A stretch of DNA of 64,000 bases, taken from assembly GCF_014641615.1 (NCBI RefSeq), contig NZ_BMIB01000004.1, positions 124,001 to 188,000 on the forward strand, in the 5' to 3' direction. Positions within the stretch are counted from its first letter, which is position 1. Each line of letters starts with the position of its first letter. This document shows positions 18,371 to 26,839 of the stretch, piece by piece. The position numbers and the translations under genes were made by a program. The notes under the pieces are model-generated. The model ran no database searches. It was not told the origin of the DNA and worked only from the letters and a program-made list of their open reading frames with translations. The DNA comes from Filimonas zeae (GTDB taxonomy: Bacteria > Bacteroidota > Bacteroidia > Chitinophagales > Chitinophagaceae).

Positions 18371-20623
18371 CTAGAGAGCGTTATTTTCCAGCGTAATTTC
18401 CAGTACGCCCCCCTGCTGCATAGCCGTATGCGGAATAAACTTTTCCGTTACAGGATTACCATTCCACAATACATGGCTGATATATACCGCATGTTCACTT
18501 TCTTTTTTCACCCGTATGGTTAACTGCTTATTACCTGGCAATTGTATTACTGCCTTCTCAAACAACGGGGCACACAAAGCATATTCAGTTGCTACCGGAT
18601 CTACCGGATAAAACCCTAACGCGGCAAATATATACCAGGCACTCATCTGCCCGGCATCATCATTACCACTCAAACCACCTGGCCCATCGCTGTATTCTTC
18701 GTTCAATATAGTACGCACCTGCTGCTGGGTTTTCCAGGGCGCTGCGGTGTAATTGTATAAAAACGGAATCTGATGGCCCGGCTCATTGCCGTGCCAGTAC
18801 TCTCCTTTTATAAACAAGCTGTCCAGTGCTTTTTCCAATGCCTTTTTTCCACCCATAGCAGCGGCAAGCCCCGGCACATTCTGCGGCACGTAAAACGTAT
18901 ACTGACGCGGTGTTCCTTCTGTTATATAAAACTCACGCACATCCGGATTAAAAGGCTTGTACCAGCTTCCATCTGCATATCTGGCCCGTACCATACCCAC
19001 ACTACTGTCAAACACATGCCGGTAGTTACGTGCGCGGTTGGCAAGCACCTTATAATCGTTCTCCTTACCCAGCCCTTTGGCTACCACAGATAAAGCATAA
19101 TCGTCATAAGCATATTCCAGCGTGCGGCTCACCTGTTCTTTTTTATGAAACGCCTCCTGCACGCTATCCTCTACAGGTATATACCCATATTTCATATACG
19201 AGGCTATTGCCCTTCTGCCCATGCCATTGATATAGCCTGCGGAATCTGCCTGTTCAAAGGCATTTTTGCGCATTAAAGCATAAGCATCTTCCACTGAGTA
19301 ATTACGGATACCTCTTGCCCATGCCGAAGCAATAAAAGCCGTACTATGGTCGCCAATCATAGCAGCGGTATAACTGTTCCAGCAGGGAAATATAGGCAAC
19401 CAGCCCCCCTGTTTGCCTTTGGCAATCAGCGAACGCACAAAATCATTCACCTGCGCCGGTTGTAATATCTCCAGCAAAGGCAGCTGCGCCCGGTAAATAT
19501 CCCACATAGAAAAATCGTCGTAATAATGGCCGTCTTTCATTTTCTGCAAAGAATAATTTCCCGCAAAAGTGGGATAGGTACCATCCGTATTACTAAACAA
19601 ACGGGGATGCTGTAAAGCATGATACAAGGCTGTATAAAAAATACGTTTATCTTTTTCAATGCCTGTGGTTACGGTAATCTGCGACAGTGATTTCTGCCAC
19701 ACCTGCTCCGCAGTTTTCTTTACCTGCTCAAAAGTAAAAGCCGGTATTTCTGCCGCCAGATTTTTACGGGCATCTGCTACACTGGTAAAAGATGTACCAA
19801 TGCGTATAGTAAGTGTTTCTCCTTTTTTCAGCGCAAAGCCCAGATAGGCCCCCATCGCTGCCCTGCCCTGTAAACTATCACCGGTAAGCAGCTGATTGCC
19901 GGAATATACACCGCCTTTTCCTTTGCTGCGGCTAAACCTGGCATAGAAGTAACCGCTAAACCCAGCTGATTGCCCCCAGCCCTGATATATACGGTGTACC
20001 GGGTTGTATCCCCATATTTCACCTGTGGCAGCATTTATGCGTACAAAACCTTTTTCCTTATCGCTGTTGGGTGTAATTAATACATACAGGCTGTCTGCGC
20101 GCTGTAAGGTAAACTGCATAATACCGCAACGGGCTGTGCCTGTAACCGCCGCCTGCAACTGTTTTTGTGGCAGGGTAATGCTATAAGAAGCGGGCGAACT
20201 CTGTTCGCTGTTATGCCTGAACAACACACCATAATCCGCAGCAGCCGTTACCAGTTTGCCTGCAACAGGCATTACGGTAAAACTACCATAGTCCTGCGTA
20301 CAGGAGCCGCTAAGCCAGTGCGTACCCCGGAAGCCTGTAAATACAGAATCTTTATAAAAATAAGGAGGCACACATTTCAGTTCCGTCAGCTGTGTTTGCG
20401 GCGTCCATTGCGTCATGGCAAACGGATACCCCACTGCCGGTATGGTATTGGCATTTTTTTCTGTTCCCTCGCCATGCTTCATAGCAGCCGGCGTAGTACT
20501 TCCTGCCGTGCCCGCCATAGGCTGCACGTATTTCCACAATACCGGTTGCTGCGCTGCAGCTGGTGACAATGCACCTCCTGAAATAAGTAGCAAAGCTACC
20601 CGTAAAACATCCCGCATTACCAT
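18371..20623 (-). CDS. GH92 alpha-mannosidase
   Basis: 750 residues with a signal peptide (ending SPAAAQ; the start may be the second Met two codons in). Family 92 landmarks are visible: WTPQTQLTELKCVPPYFYKD and GFRGTHWLSGS in the N-terminal beta domain, DGHYYDDFSMWDIYRAQLPL in the (alpha/alpha)6 barrel, and GNDDAGQMSAWYIFAALGFYPVDP near the C terminus. GH92 enzymes are calcium-dependent exo-alpha-mannosidases acting mainly on N-glycan or yeast mannans. Probably periplasmic. A LacI-type regulator gene lies 104 bases upstream on the same strand and likely controls it. Confidence 0.93.
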   Translation of the reverse strand: MVMRDVLRVALLLISGGALSPAAAQQPVLWKYVQPMAGTAGSTTPAAMKHGEGTEKNANTIPAVGYPFAMTQWTPQTQLTELKCVPPYFYKDSVFTGFRGTHWLSGSCTQDYGSFTVMPVAGKLVTAAADYGVLFRHNSEQSSPASYSITLPQKQLQAAVTGTARCGIMQFTLQRADSLYVLITPNSDKEKGFVRINAATGEIWGYNPVHRIYQGWGQSAGFSGYFYARFSRSKGKGGVYSGNQLLTGDSLQGRAAMGAYLGFALKKGETLTIRIGTSFTSVADARKNLAAEIPAFTFEQVKKTAEQVWQKSLSQITVTTGIEKDKRIFYTALYHALQHPRLFSNTDGTYPTFAGNYSLQKMKDGHYYDDFSMWDIYRAQLPLLEILQPAQVNDFVRSLIAKGKQGGWLPIFPCWNSYTAAMIGDHSTAFIASAWARGIRNYSVEDAYALMRKNAFEQADSAGYINGMGRRAIASYMKYGYIPVEDSVQEAFHKKEQVSRTLEYAYDDYALSVVAKGLGKENDYKVLANRARNYRHVFDSSVGMVRARYADGSWYKPFNPDVREFYITEGTPRQYTFYVPQNVPGLAAAMGGKKALEKALDSLFIKGEYWHGNEPGHQIPFLYNYTAAPWKTQQQVRTILNEEYSDGPGGLSGNDDAGQMSAWYIFAALGFYPVDPVATEYALCAPLFEKAVIQLPGNKQLTIRVKKESEHAVYISHVLWNGNPVTEKFIPHTAMQQGGVLEITLENNAL

Positions 20624-20727
20624 GAGTAGTATACATTTTTTCCAAACGACAAAACAAAAGAAGAAGTATAGAACAACTAATGCAAAGGAGTGTGTTTCAA
20701 TGGCAATATGGTCAAAGCTAAAACACT

Positions 20728-21777
20728 TTAGTTATTAACGTGCGCATTATGCGTCTTTTTTACCGAGGAAGCCCTTACGTGCAGGGTGGCAGGCAGTTGA
20801 ATAAACTGTTTTTCCTGTATATCAGGTTGCTCCAGTTCCTGTAGCAACAGGTTTATAAGCTGACTGGCAATTTCCGGCACCGGTTGCGCCACCGCTGTAA
20901 TAGCCGGGTTAAAGAGCGCAAAAAACTCATGATCGTCAAAAGAAACCACCCGCATCTCCTCCCCCACCTTTTTACCTAAAACCGCCAGCGCTTCCAGGCC
21001 ACGCAGCAGCAGGTAGTTGGTAGCAAAAAATACAGCATCTACTTTGGATTTGGAGTGGAGATAAGCAGTTATATGACGGGTTACCTCTTTACCCTCCTGT
21101 CCATCAAATGGAATCTTTTTTACATAAGCAGTGGCCCCGTATTCCTGCAAAGCTTTTTTATATCCGGCAAGCCGGTCTTTCATCTGCGACTGGGCCGAAT
21201 CGGTAGTCACAAAAGCTATATTGCGGCTGCCATTTTCCAGTAAGTGTATAACAGCATCGTAAGTACCGGTATAGTTATCCACCCCTACATAACTTGTCTG
21301 CAGGCCTTTAAAGTAGCGGTCAAACAACACCACCGGCCGCTTCATCTCTATCAGCGTTTTTATTTCCGCTTCTATTCCGGCAGGTGCGGTAATAATATAC
21401 CCATCCACATGCCTGTCAGCAAACAGCTGAATCATTTCACGCGCCTTCTCTATACTGTTTTCTGTACTGGCGTAAAAAATACGGTAGCCTCGTTTATAAG
21501 CATTGTCTTCAATTTGCCGGGCTATCTGTGCAAAAAAAGGATTGGAGATATCTTCTATCAACAATCCTATGGTATTGGTTTTACCGGTACGGAAACTTTT
21601 AGCCAGTGCGTTGGGCTGGTAATTCGTTTGCTGTATCAGCGTTTCTACTTTTTTAATCAGCGCATCGCTGATGCGCATTTCTCTGGCCTTGCCATTTAAT
21701 ATAAAAGAAACCGTGGTAACTGAAATATTCAGCTGACGGGCAATGTCTGCAATCGAAACGCGTTTTTTGGCTTGCAT
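20728..21777 (-). CDS. LacI-family transcriptional regulator
   Basis: About 349 residues from the ATG at 21777 (the frame has an earlier in-frame ATG at 21795). The N-terminal LacI HTH reads VSIADIARQLNISVTTVSFI with the hinge helix region after NGK; the rest (about 60-345) is a periplasmic-binding-protein-like sugar sensor (TIGLLIEDISNPFFAQIAR, DGYIITAP, AVFFATNYLLLRGL). The GH92 gene follows, so a mannose-containing sugar is a reasonable effector guess. Confidence 0.9.
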   Translation of the reverse strand: MQAKKRVSIADIARQLNISVTTVSFILNGKAREMRISDALIKKVETLIQQTNYQPNALAKSFRTGKTNTIGLLIEDISNPFFAQIARQIEDNAYKRGYRIFYASTENSIEKAREMIQLFADRHVDGYIITAPAGIEAEIKTLIEMKRPVVLFDRYFKGLQTSYVGVDNYTGTYDAVIHLLENGSRNIAFVTTDSAQSQMKDRLAGYKKALQEYGATAYVKKIPFDGQEGKEVTRHITAYLHSKSKVDAVFFATNYLLLRGLEALAVLGKKVGEEMRVVSFDDHEFFALFNPAITAVAQPVPEIASQLINLLLQELEQPDIQEKQFIQLPATLHVRASSVKKTHNAHVNN

Positions 21778-21823
21778 ATAGCTAATATACCACAAATACC
21801 GCTGCCCGCCAGCCCGTTTTAGT

Positions 21824-23266
21824 TTAAGCTGTTATAGTAGTGCTGACACTTGTATGAGCCATAACGCGCGCCTGAATATCTGCAAATTGTTGTTCCAGCA
21901 TCAGTGTTCCATTTTCAAATACAGTTACCAGTTCACCTTTATCACCCGCTTCATCTTCCGCCACCGTTTTATAAGTATCATCTTCTTTTACCAGTTGCAA
22001 GCGGCCTGATTTAGAGGTTTTGAAAGAACGTACCAGTTGCCCTTTACCATTAATCTCCAGCGGATTTTTCTGTACGTTGGTTTTTACACCATTTACCTCA
22101 GCATAAGCACATTTAATTGCATATTTCTGTGTATCCCTGTCTATCTTCTGCAACAAAGCGCCACCCATACCCAGTATCAGGTTTTCAGCAGAAATACCGT
22201 TCAGTTTTAAGGCACTGTAAATGGTACGGATGCTGTCCAGGTTAATACCATCTCCCTGTATTACCCGCACCTGAGGCGGTAATACCCGGTATCCTTTTTC
22301 GTTAATGGTGTATCCGAATTTTTCAAACAGTATTTCAAATACCCGCAGCAGCGTATATACCGGATCACCTGAATCGGGCCTTATTACCAATGTACCTTTC
22401 CGGTTTAATATCGTTTCTTTTAAAGTACCACCCCAATACTCTGCGCAGGCTTTGAATATATCAAAAGAGTCAGACACCACAGACACAATACCTTCAGGAT
22501 ATGCTTCCAGAATATGCCTGAATACTTCCAGTTCTCCCTCAGCGCCCAGCAGCGTCATAATAGAGTGTTCTGTAGCAGGCACAGAAGCAGCCAGAAAGCC
22601 GGCAGCACCGTAATAACGTTGTGCATATACTGGTGCCAGCACTGTATCACTTCCTTTAAAGTTCAGCAGGTGCGCCATACCACCAATACCTGCACTTTCT
22701 ACAGAGCTGGCACCACGGAAACCAAAATCGTTTAACACAAAGTCAATACCCTGGCGTGCACTTTCTGTAGCAGTTTCTTCATAATACATTTCCACTACCC
22801 GGCGCACATGGTTACTTACGGTAGCTACCGTTGCAGGGTACCAAACCTGCATCAGCAGTGTTTCCAGAAAGTTAGTAAGCCAGTAACATTCAGGATCATT
22901 GTTTTCAATAGTCATCAACACATTTTTCACCGGTACCACTGTACCCTCTTTTACCGCTTTAATAGTAACCGGTAAACGACCGTTGTATTTTTCAATAATG
23001 TAGTCAAACTTACTTCTGTCAAACACATCCTTTCTGCCAAAAATGCCGTTCAGCACCTGCTCTGCCTCATCCACTGCTTCTTTGGTAATTACCTCACCGG
23101 CCAGATAGTTTTTAATAATGTATTGCAGGCCAAAGAACACCGTGTCTTCCATAGCACCACCCCGGCTTTCCAGGTAAGAGTATATTTTGGTAGTACCCGG
23201 ATAGTATAATTTATGGTGAGAATATTTATAGGCATCTGCCAGCATGATAATGTTTTCGGTTTTCAT
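21824..23266 (-). CDS. nadV: Nicotinamide phosphoribosyltransferase
   Basis: 480 residues, the usual NAMPT length. The enzyme makes NMN from nicotinamide and PRPP, the first step of NAD salvage. Seen: FGFRGASSVESAGIGGMAHL at 181-200, catalytic H234 in VPATEHSIMTLLGAEGE, phosphate-binding RPDSGDP and the glycine-rich ILGMGGALLQKIDRDTQKYA. It starts two bases after the stop of nadM, so they are one operon: NadV makes NMN and NadM adenylates it to NAD. Expression is expected to follow the operators in front of nadM. Confidence 0.95.
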   Translation of the reverse strand: MKTENIIMLADAYKYSHHKLYYPGTTKIYSYLESRGGAMEDTVFFGLQYIIKNYLAGEVITKEAVDEAEQVLNGIFGRKDVFDRSKFDYIIEKYNGRLPVTIKAVKEGTVVPVKNVLMTIENNDPECYWLTNFLETLLMQVWYPATVATVSNHVRRVVEMYYEETATESARQGIDFVLNDFGFRGASSVESAGIGGMAHLLNFKGSDTVLAPVYAQRYYGAAGFLAASVPATEHSIMTLLGAEGELEVFRHILEAYPEGIVSVVSDSFDIFKACAEYWGGTLKETILNRKGTLVIRPDSGDPVYTLLRVFEILFEKFGYTINEKGYRVLPPQVRVIQGDGINLDSIRTIYSALKLNGISAENLILGMGGALLQKIDRDTQKYAIKCAYAEVNGVKTNVQKNPLEINGKGQLVRSFKTSKSGRLQLVKEDDTYKTVAEDEAGDKGELVTVFENGTLMLEQQFADIQARVMAHTSVSTTITA

Positions 23267-23268
23267 AA

Positions 23269-24165
23269 TTAGTTATTTAAGTGGTTAAGAATAATATGGA
23301 TTAATGGATGATGTACCGGATTAATTTGTTGTTGTTGCACCATGGCAGGTAATTCGGTTACCTCAAACCAAGCTAGTTCGGCAAGGTCATCATTGGCAGC
23401 CGGTTCGCCCTCCAGCAGGTTACCCGTAAACAGCAGCGTCATAATTTTATCGTTCTCACTACGGTACCTCCAGTCATCTACCCGGCAGCTGCCCAGGTAG
23501 CTGAGTACTGAAGTTACTAATTCGCCACACTCTTCTGTCAGTTCTCTTCTGGCCGCTTCTTCATAGCTGTTATCTGTAGTATCTGCAAAGCCGCCGGGTA
23601 AACGCCAGGTGGTTTCCTCTTTCTTTCTTCCCAGCAACAGGCGGGTACGGTTGTTATTAAACAATGCAATATCAACGGTTGGGTATACGGTGTTATAACG
23701 GCTGTAACAGGCATAGTTAATACCCATTCTGAAATCCTGAGAATCCAGCACCAGATCGCTGTGCTTTTCTCTTACATCTGTTCCGCAGAAGTCGCCTTTC
23801 TCCGGCAGTACTTCTGTGGCCCATTTGCCGGAGTATGCATCTGCAAAACTGCTTCTGCTGCCGTACAAAATAAAAGCTTCACCTGTAAACGCCGTATCCA
23901 GCAATTCATCCAGCTTGTGCGACCATACTTCATCAGAAGCGCAATCCCGCAGGGGCAGCACCGGTATTTCAGGGTAAGCTGCTTTAATCATGCGTTCGCG
24001 GGTATAAAAATCGAAAGGGTTGCGCTTACTGCCTTTTACAGGAGAAGTACCTAACACAATTACCACTCTGTGATGTAAGGCCCTTACCGATTCAATCAGG
24101 TAATGGTGCCCTTCGTGCAGAAACGGTGTTTGGAACCTTGCTATGATGACGCCTGTATTTTTCAT
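23269..24165 (-). CDS. nadM: Bifunctional NMN adenylyltransferase / Nudix hydrolase
   Basis: 298 residues. The N-terminal nucleotidyltransferase (about 1-165) has IARFQTPFLHEGHHYLIESV with the HxGH motif and LYGSRSSFADAY, matching the NadM family (NMN + ATP to NAD). The C-terminal Nudix domain (about 185-298) has GGFADTTDNSYEEAARRELT ending RELTEECGE, the metal-binding box intact although one residue longer than the strict consensus; in related proteins it hydrolyses ADP-ribose. First gene of the nadM-nadV operon, directly preceded by two palindromic operators and the nrtR gene. Confidence 0.93.
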   Translation of the reverse strand: MKNTGVIIARFQTPFLHEGHHYLIESVRALHHRVVIVLGTSPVKGSKRNPFDFYTRERMIKAAYPEIPVLPLRDCASDEVWSHKLDELLDTAFTGEAFILYGSRSSFADAYSGKWATEVLPEKGDFCGTDVREKHSDLVLDSQDFRMGINYACYSRYNTVYPTVDIALFNNNRTRLLLGRKKEETTWRLPGGFADTTDNSYEEAARRELTEECGELVTSVLSYLGSCRVDDWRYRSENDKIMTLLFTGNLLEGEPAANDDLAELAWFEVTELPAMVQQQQINPVHHPLIHIILNHLNN

Positions 24166-24186
24166 TTTGCGTTATTTATACGCAAA
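24166..24186. promoter_or_regulatory. NrtR-type operator 1, overlapping the nadM promoter
   Basis: TTTGCGT-N7-ACGCAAA, a perfect palindrome directly against the nadM start codon. On the minus strand its outer TTTG is also the end of the -7 element TATATTTG (24190-24183), so protein bound here would block the promoter. Confidence 0.75.
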
Positions 24187-24215
24187 TATAAAAGCAAATA
24201 AATTTACACACCAAA
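24183..24215 (-). promoter_or_regulatory. Bacteroidota-type promoter of nadM-nadV
   Basis: On the minus strand a -33 TTTG (24215-24212) is followed after 21 bases by the -7 element TATATTTG (24190-24183), matching TTG...TAnnTTTG. Transcription would start near 24177, leaving a leader of about a dozen bases. Confidence 0.6.
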
Positions 24216-24218
24216 TAT

Positions 24219-24239
24219 TTTGCGTCTTTTTTACGCAAA
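24219..24239. promoter_or_regulatory. NrtR-type operator 2
   Basis: A second TTTGCGT-N7-ACGCAAA with arms identical to operator 1. Starts of the two sites are 53 bp apart, about five helical turns, so two bound dimers would lie on the same DNA face. It lies just outside the 3' end of nrtR. Confidence 0.75.
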
Positions 24240-24243
24240 CTTG

Positions 24244-24936
24244 CTAAATCTCAAATAAAATGCCTTCCTGCTGCAGTTGCTCGTAGCGTGTTTTGTTAAA
24301 CCGGAACATTTTACTGGGGCGCCCGGCACCTTCCGGTTTTGCCCATTCATCCAGTTCGTCCAGTATTTCCAGCCCCATCATTTTTTTACGGAAATTGCGG
24401 CGGTCTATATCCCTGCCCAGTAGCGACATGTATAGTTTTTCCAGATCGGCAAAGGAGAATTTTTTATCCAGCAGTTCAAAGCCAATAGGCTCGTACCGTA
24501 CTTTGGCACGCACACGTTGTACAGCTTTTTCCAGTATTAGTTTATGATCAAAAGCCAGGCGGGGTAAATTGTCAATATTAAACCACTGTACCGATGAGGC
24601 ATCGGTATCTGCCTTCAGCTCTACAAACAAAGCTGTTTTTACCAGCGCCAGGTAAGCAATGGAAATAATCCGCTGGCGCGGATCCCGGTTAGGGGCGCCA
24701 AAGGAATATAGCTGTTCCAGGTAGTTTACCTTTATACCGGTTTCTTCCTGCAATTCTCTTTTCACCGCTTCTTCCAGCGACTCATCCTCCAGCACAAATC
24801 CCCCCGGCAAAGCCCAGTTATCTTTAAACGGATCGTATTTACGTTTAATCAGTAATACCGATACGCCTTCGTTTTTTTCGTAGCCAAATACAATGGCATC
24901 TACCGTAACGCTGATTCCCGATTGCTTTTTACCCAT
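24244..24936 (-). CDS. nrtR: NrtR-type NAD metabolism regulator (Nudix plus winged helix)
   Basis: 230 residues. The Nudix domain (about 8-140) has a box that fits the consensus GX5EX7REUXEEXGU exactly (GFVLEDESLEEAVKRELQEE then TGI). The C-terminal winged helix (about 150-225) has DIDRRNFRKKMMGLEIL and RPSKMFRFNKTRY. NrtR proteins repress NAD genes and are released by ADP-ribose; the adjacent nadM-nadV operon with two matching operators makes that role very likely here. With an intact box it could also hydrolyse its ligand, which should be tested. Its own promoter (see 24941) would give an almost leaderless mRNA. Confidence 0.9.
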   Translation of the reverse strand: MGKKQSGISVTVDAIVFGYEKNEGVSVLLIKRKYDPFKDNWALPGGFVLEDESLEEAVKRELQEETGIKVNYLEQLYSFGAPNRDPRQRIISIAYLALVKTALFVELKADTDASSVQWFNIDNLPRLAFDHKLILEKAVQRVRAKVRYEPIGFELLDKKFSFADLEKLYMSLLGRDIDRRNFRKKMMGLEILDELDEWAKPEGAGRPSKMFRFNKTRYEQLQQEGILFEI

Positions 24937-24940
24937 AGTG

Positions 24941-24972
24941 CAAAACTATTTATTTTACTGCACCATACACAA
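24941..24972 (-). promoter_or_regulatory. Putative promoter of nrtR
   Basis: On the minus strand TTG (24972-24970), 21 bases, then TAGTTTTG (24948-24941), which fits the Bacteroidota TTG/TAnnTTTG pattern. The ATG lies only five bases downstream, implying a leaderless or nearly leaderless transcript. An imperfect repeat GTGCA...TGCAC spans the same region. Confidence 0.45.
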
Positions 24973-25003
24973 GGGCATTCTGCTATTATATAACCGGTTA
25001 TTA

Positions 25004-26518
25004 TTATACCACTTTCCACCAGTCTCCTTCACCGGTATTGGGTGCTGATGGCGGATTAGTATCTGATGGCTTTTGCAATGCTTCCGGTGCAGGTGTTAAC
25101 GGCACCTGCTTTTGCGCTTCTGTAAAACCGGGCAACTGCCCCAGCAAAGCAATCTCTTTCTCAAACCTGGCCGCTTTTACCGGATCAACCATTTTTATAA
25201 AATTCACATACCCCAGCATAGCACTTACAATATTACCCTCCCCCCATTGCACACCTTCCCAGCCTTTGGTTTTAATACGATGCAGTAAAGCGCGAAACCG
25301 GCGCAGCTTTTCACGCGGAATGCCCGGTTGTTTATTTACCACAATGCCGGTAACCTCCTGCCGGGCTCCTTTGCGCATAATGCGTACTTTATCAGGATGC
25401 ACGGTAAAACCTTCCTCCTGCAATATCTTTCTTATACGCCATACCATGGCTTCGGCTGCCAGTGTGGTTTCACTGCCCGAAAAGCTGATATCATCTGCAT
25501 ACCGCGTATACTGATACTGATGCTTACCAGCCACACCCTGTAAACGCTTATCCAGCTGGTAACAGAGAATATTGGTAATGGCCGGGCTGCCGGGTGCACC
25601 CTGTGGCAGCACGCGACAGCCTTTTTGCACAAAATAAGTTTTACCATCTATTACTACTTCCTGCGTAACCGCTTCAGTACACAACAACGCCAGTATGGTG
25701 GCTATCCTTTCATTATAGCCCAGCTTTTCAAATACGCCTTTTACGCGTTTAAAATGTATAGAGGGAAAAAAGTCTTTTACATCTGCATTAATTACCACCT
25801 GCCTGCCCACATGCGGCTGCGCATTGGTAACAATAGAACGGCCGGTAGCAAAGCCATTGGCCGCTGCATGTAACGGCACTTTATTCAGTATCTGATGCAG
25901 TACCCAATACTGCACTTTCTTAATCCGGGGCATTGGAGCCGATATTAACCTGTGGCCACCGGATTTTTTAGGCAGTAAAAACTTACGGTAATGGTTAACG
26001 GCCGATACTTTGCGGTGGTAACATAAAAAGCGCAACTCCCGTAAGTCAACACCCGCCGCCGCCGCCAGCTCTTTTTCTGTATGAAATACCGGTAACCCTC
26101 TTTGTAACAATAAAGCCTCATTACTCTGGCCTGGCTGCAACCCTGCAGAAACCGTTTCGCCCAGGTAAACAATTTCATCCTGCTTTCTTTTACGCCAGGC
26201 TTCTGCTTTTTCCAGGCGCTGTAACTCCCGCTTCTGTTTAGTCTCTTCCCGCTTACGGCGCGCTTCGGCCATACGCTTCATGCGCATCTCCTTCAGCACC
26301 GCTTCTTTGTTTCTATAGCGGGTACGCTCCTGCATCAGCTGGTTCAGCTCTTTGGTAAGGGTCGCTTCCTGCTGCAACAGCACTTCTGTTATCTGCGTGT
26401 TTCCGGATTTGGCAGTCCAAAAACCCAGACGTAACATTTCTGAACGAACATATTCTTCTTTGGAGGATGACCGTATGCGGTCGTAAATCTGCTGGCGGGT
26501 TAATCGGTTATCTGCCAT
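25004..26518 (-). CDS. Retron-type reverse transcriptase
   Basis: 504 residues. The RT core (about 180-450) shows the retron-specific motifs: NAQPH at 232-236 (NAxxH, region X), DVKDFFPS at 246-253, LPQGAPGSPAITN at 304-316, catalytic YADD at 340-343, and VTG at 389-391 (region Y). It would copy the adjacent ncRNA into msDNA, priming from a 2'-OH of the RNA. Unusual is the ~150-residue N-terminal extension, rich in Lys, Arg and Glu between residues 50 and 115 and probably a long coiled coil, and a Pro-rich tail after 470. It is the last gene of a minus-strand unit after the SWIM protein gene and the ncRNA. Confidence 0.93.
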   Translation of the reverse strand: MADNRLTRQQIYDRIRSSSKEEYVRSEMLRLGFWTAKSGNTQITEVLLQQEATLTKELNQLMQERTRYRNKEAVLKEMRMKRMAEARRKREETKQKRELQRLEKAEAWRKRKQDEIVYLGETVSAGLQPGQSNEALLLQRGLPVFHTEKELAAAAGVDLRELRFLCYHRKVSAVNHYRKFLLPKKSGGHRLISAPMPRIKKVQYWVLHQILNKVPLHAAANGFATGRSIVTNAQPHVGRQVVINADVKDFFPSIHFKRVKGVFEKLGYNERIATILALLCTEAVTQEVVIDGKTYFVQKGCRVLPQGAPGSPAITNILCYQLDKRLQGVAGKHQYQYTRYADDISFSGSETTLAAEAMVWRIRKILQEEGFTVHPDKVRIMRKGARQEVTGIVVNKQPGIPREKLRRFRALLHRIKTKGWEGVQWGEGNIVSAMLGYVNFIKMVDPVKAARFEKEIALLGQLPGFTEAQKQVPLTPAPEALQKPSDTNPPSAPNTGEGDWWKVV

Positions 26519-26549
26519 GATTCAGGTAGAGAAGAGCGGTCATGTTATA

Positions 26550-26781
26550 ACAGAAAGATGGCAGCTGCCTTCGTGCACGCCGGGGACCAGATTAATCAAC
26601 GCCAGGCCCGGGGGTACTATCTCACTATTCTGGCACAAGGGGCCTACACCGATAATGGTGAGATAGTACCCCCGGGCCATAGTAAAGATTATATTTGGTG
26701 ATGCATGACAAAGTCATTGTACCTGAACGACGAAACATCGCTCTTTCCTTTCGGAAGCAAGGTGCATTACCATCTTTCTGT
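26550..26781 (-). ncRNA. Retron ncRNA (msr-msd)
   Basis: Read on the minus strand, ACAGAAAGATGG at 26781-26770 (a1) is exactly complementary to CCATCTTTCTGT at 26561-26550 (a2). Between them come small stem-loops: TTCC/GGAA with a 4-base loop (26756-26745), CGATG-TTT-CGTCG (26740-26728) and ATGAC-TTT-GTCAT (26717-26705), the last two with the TTT loops typical of msr. Then follows a perfect 21-bp stem, 26678-26658 with 26625-26605, closed by 32 bases, which is the msd hairpin. The RNA ends 31 bases before the reverse transcriptase start. This is the order a1-msr-msd-a2-RT of known retrons. The exact branching G and RT stop point cannot be set from sequence alone. Confidence 0.85.
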
Positions 26782-26839
26782 CAAAGAACATGAACTATTG
26801 TTAACAAATATAATTACTAATTCCTTTTCAACATCACTT

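Noticed and set aside
24937..25003. Third NrtR-type operator upstream of nrtR
   Set aside because: Only an imperfect GTGCA...TGCAC repeat with a wrong spacer is present; it does not match TTTGYGT-N7-ACRCAAA.
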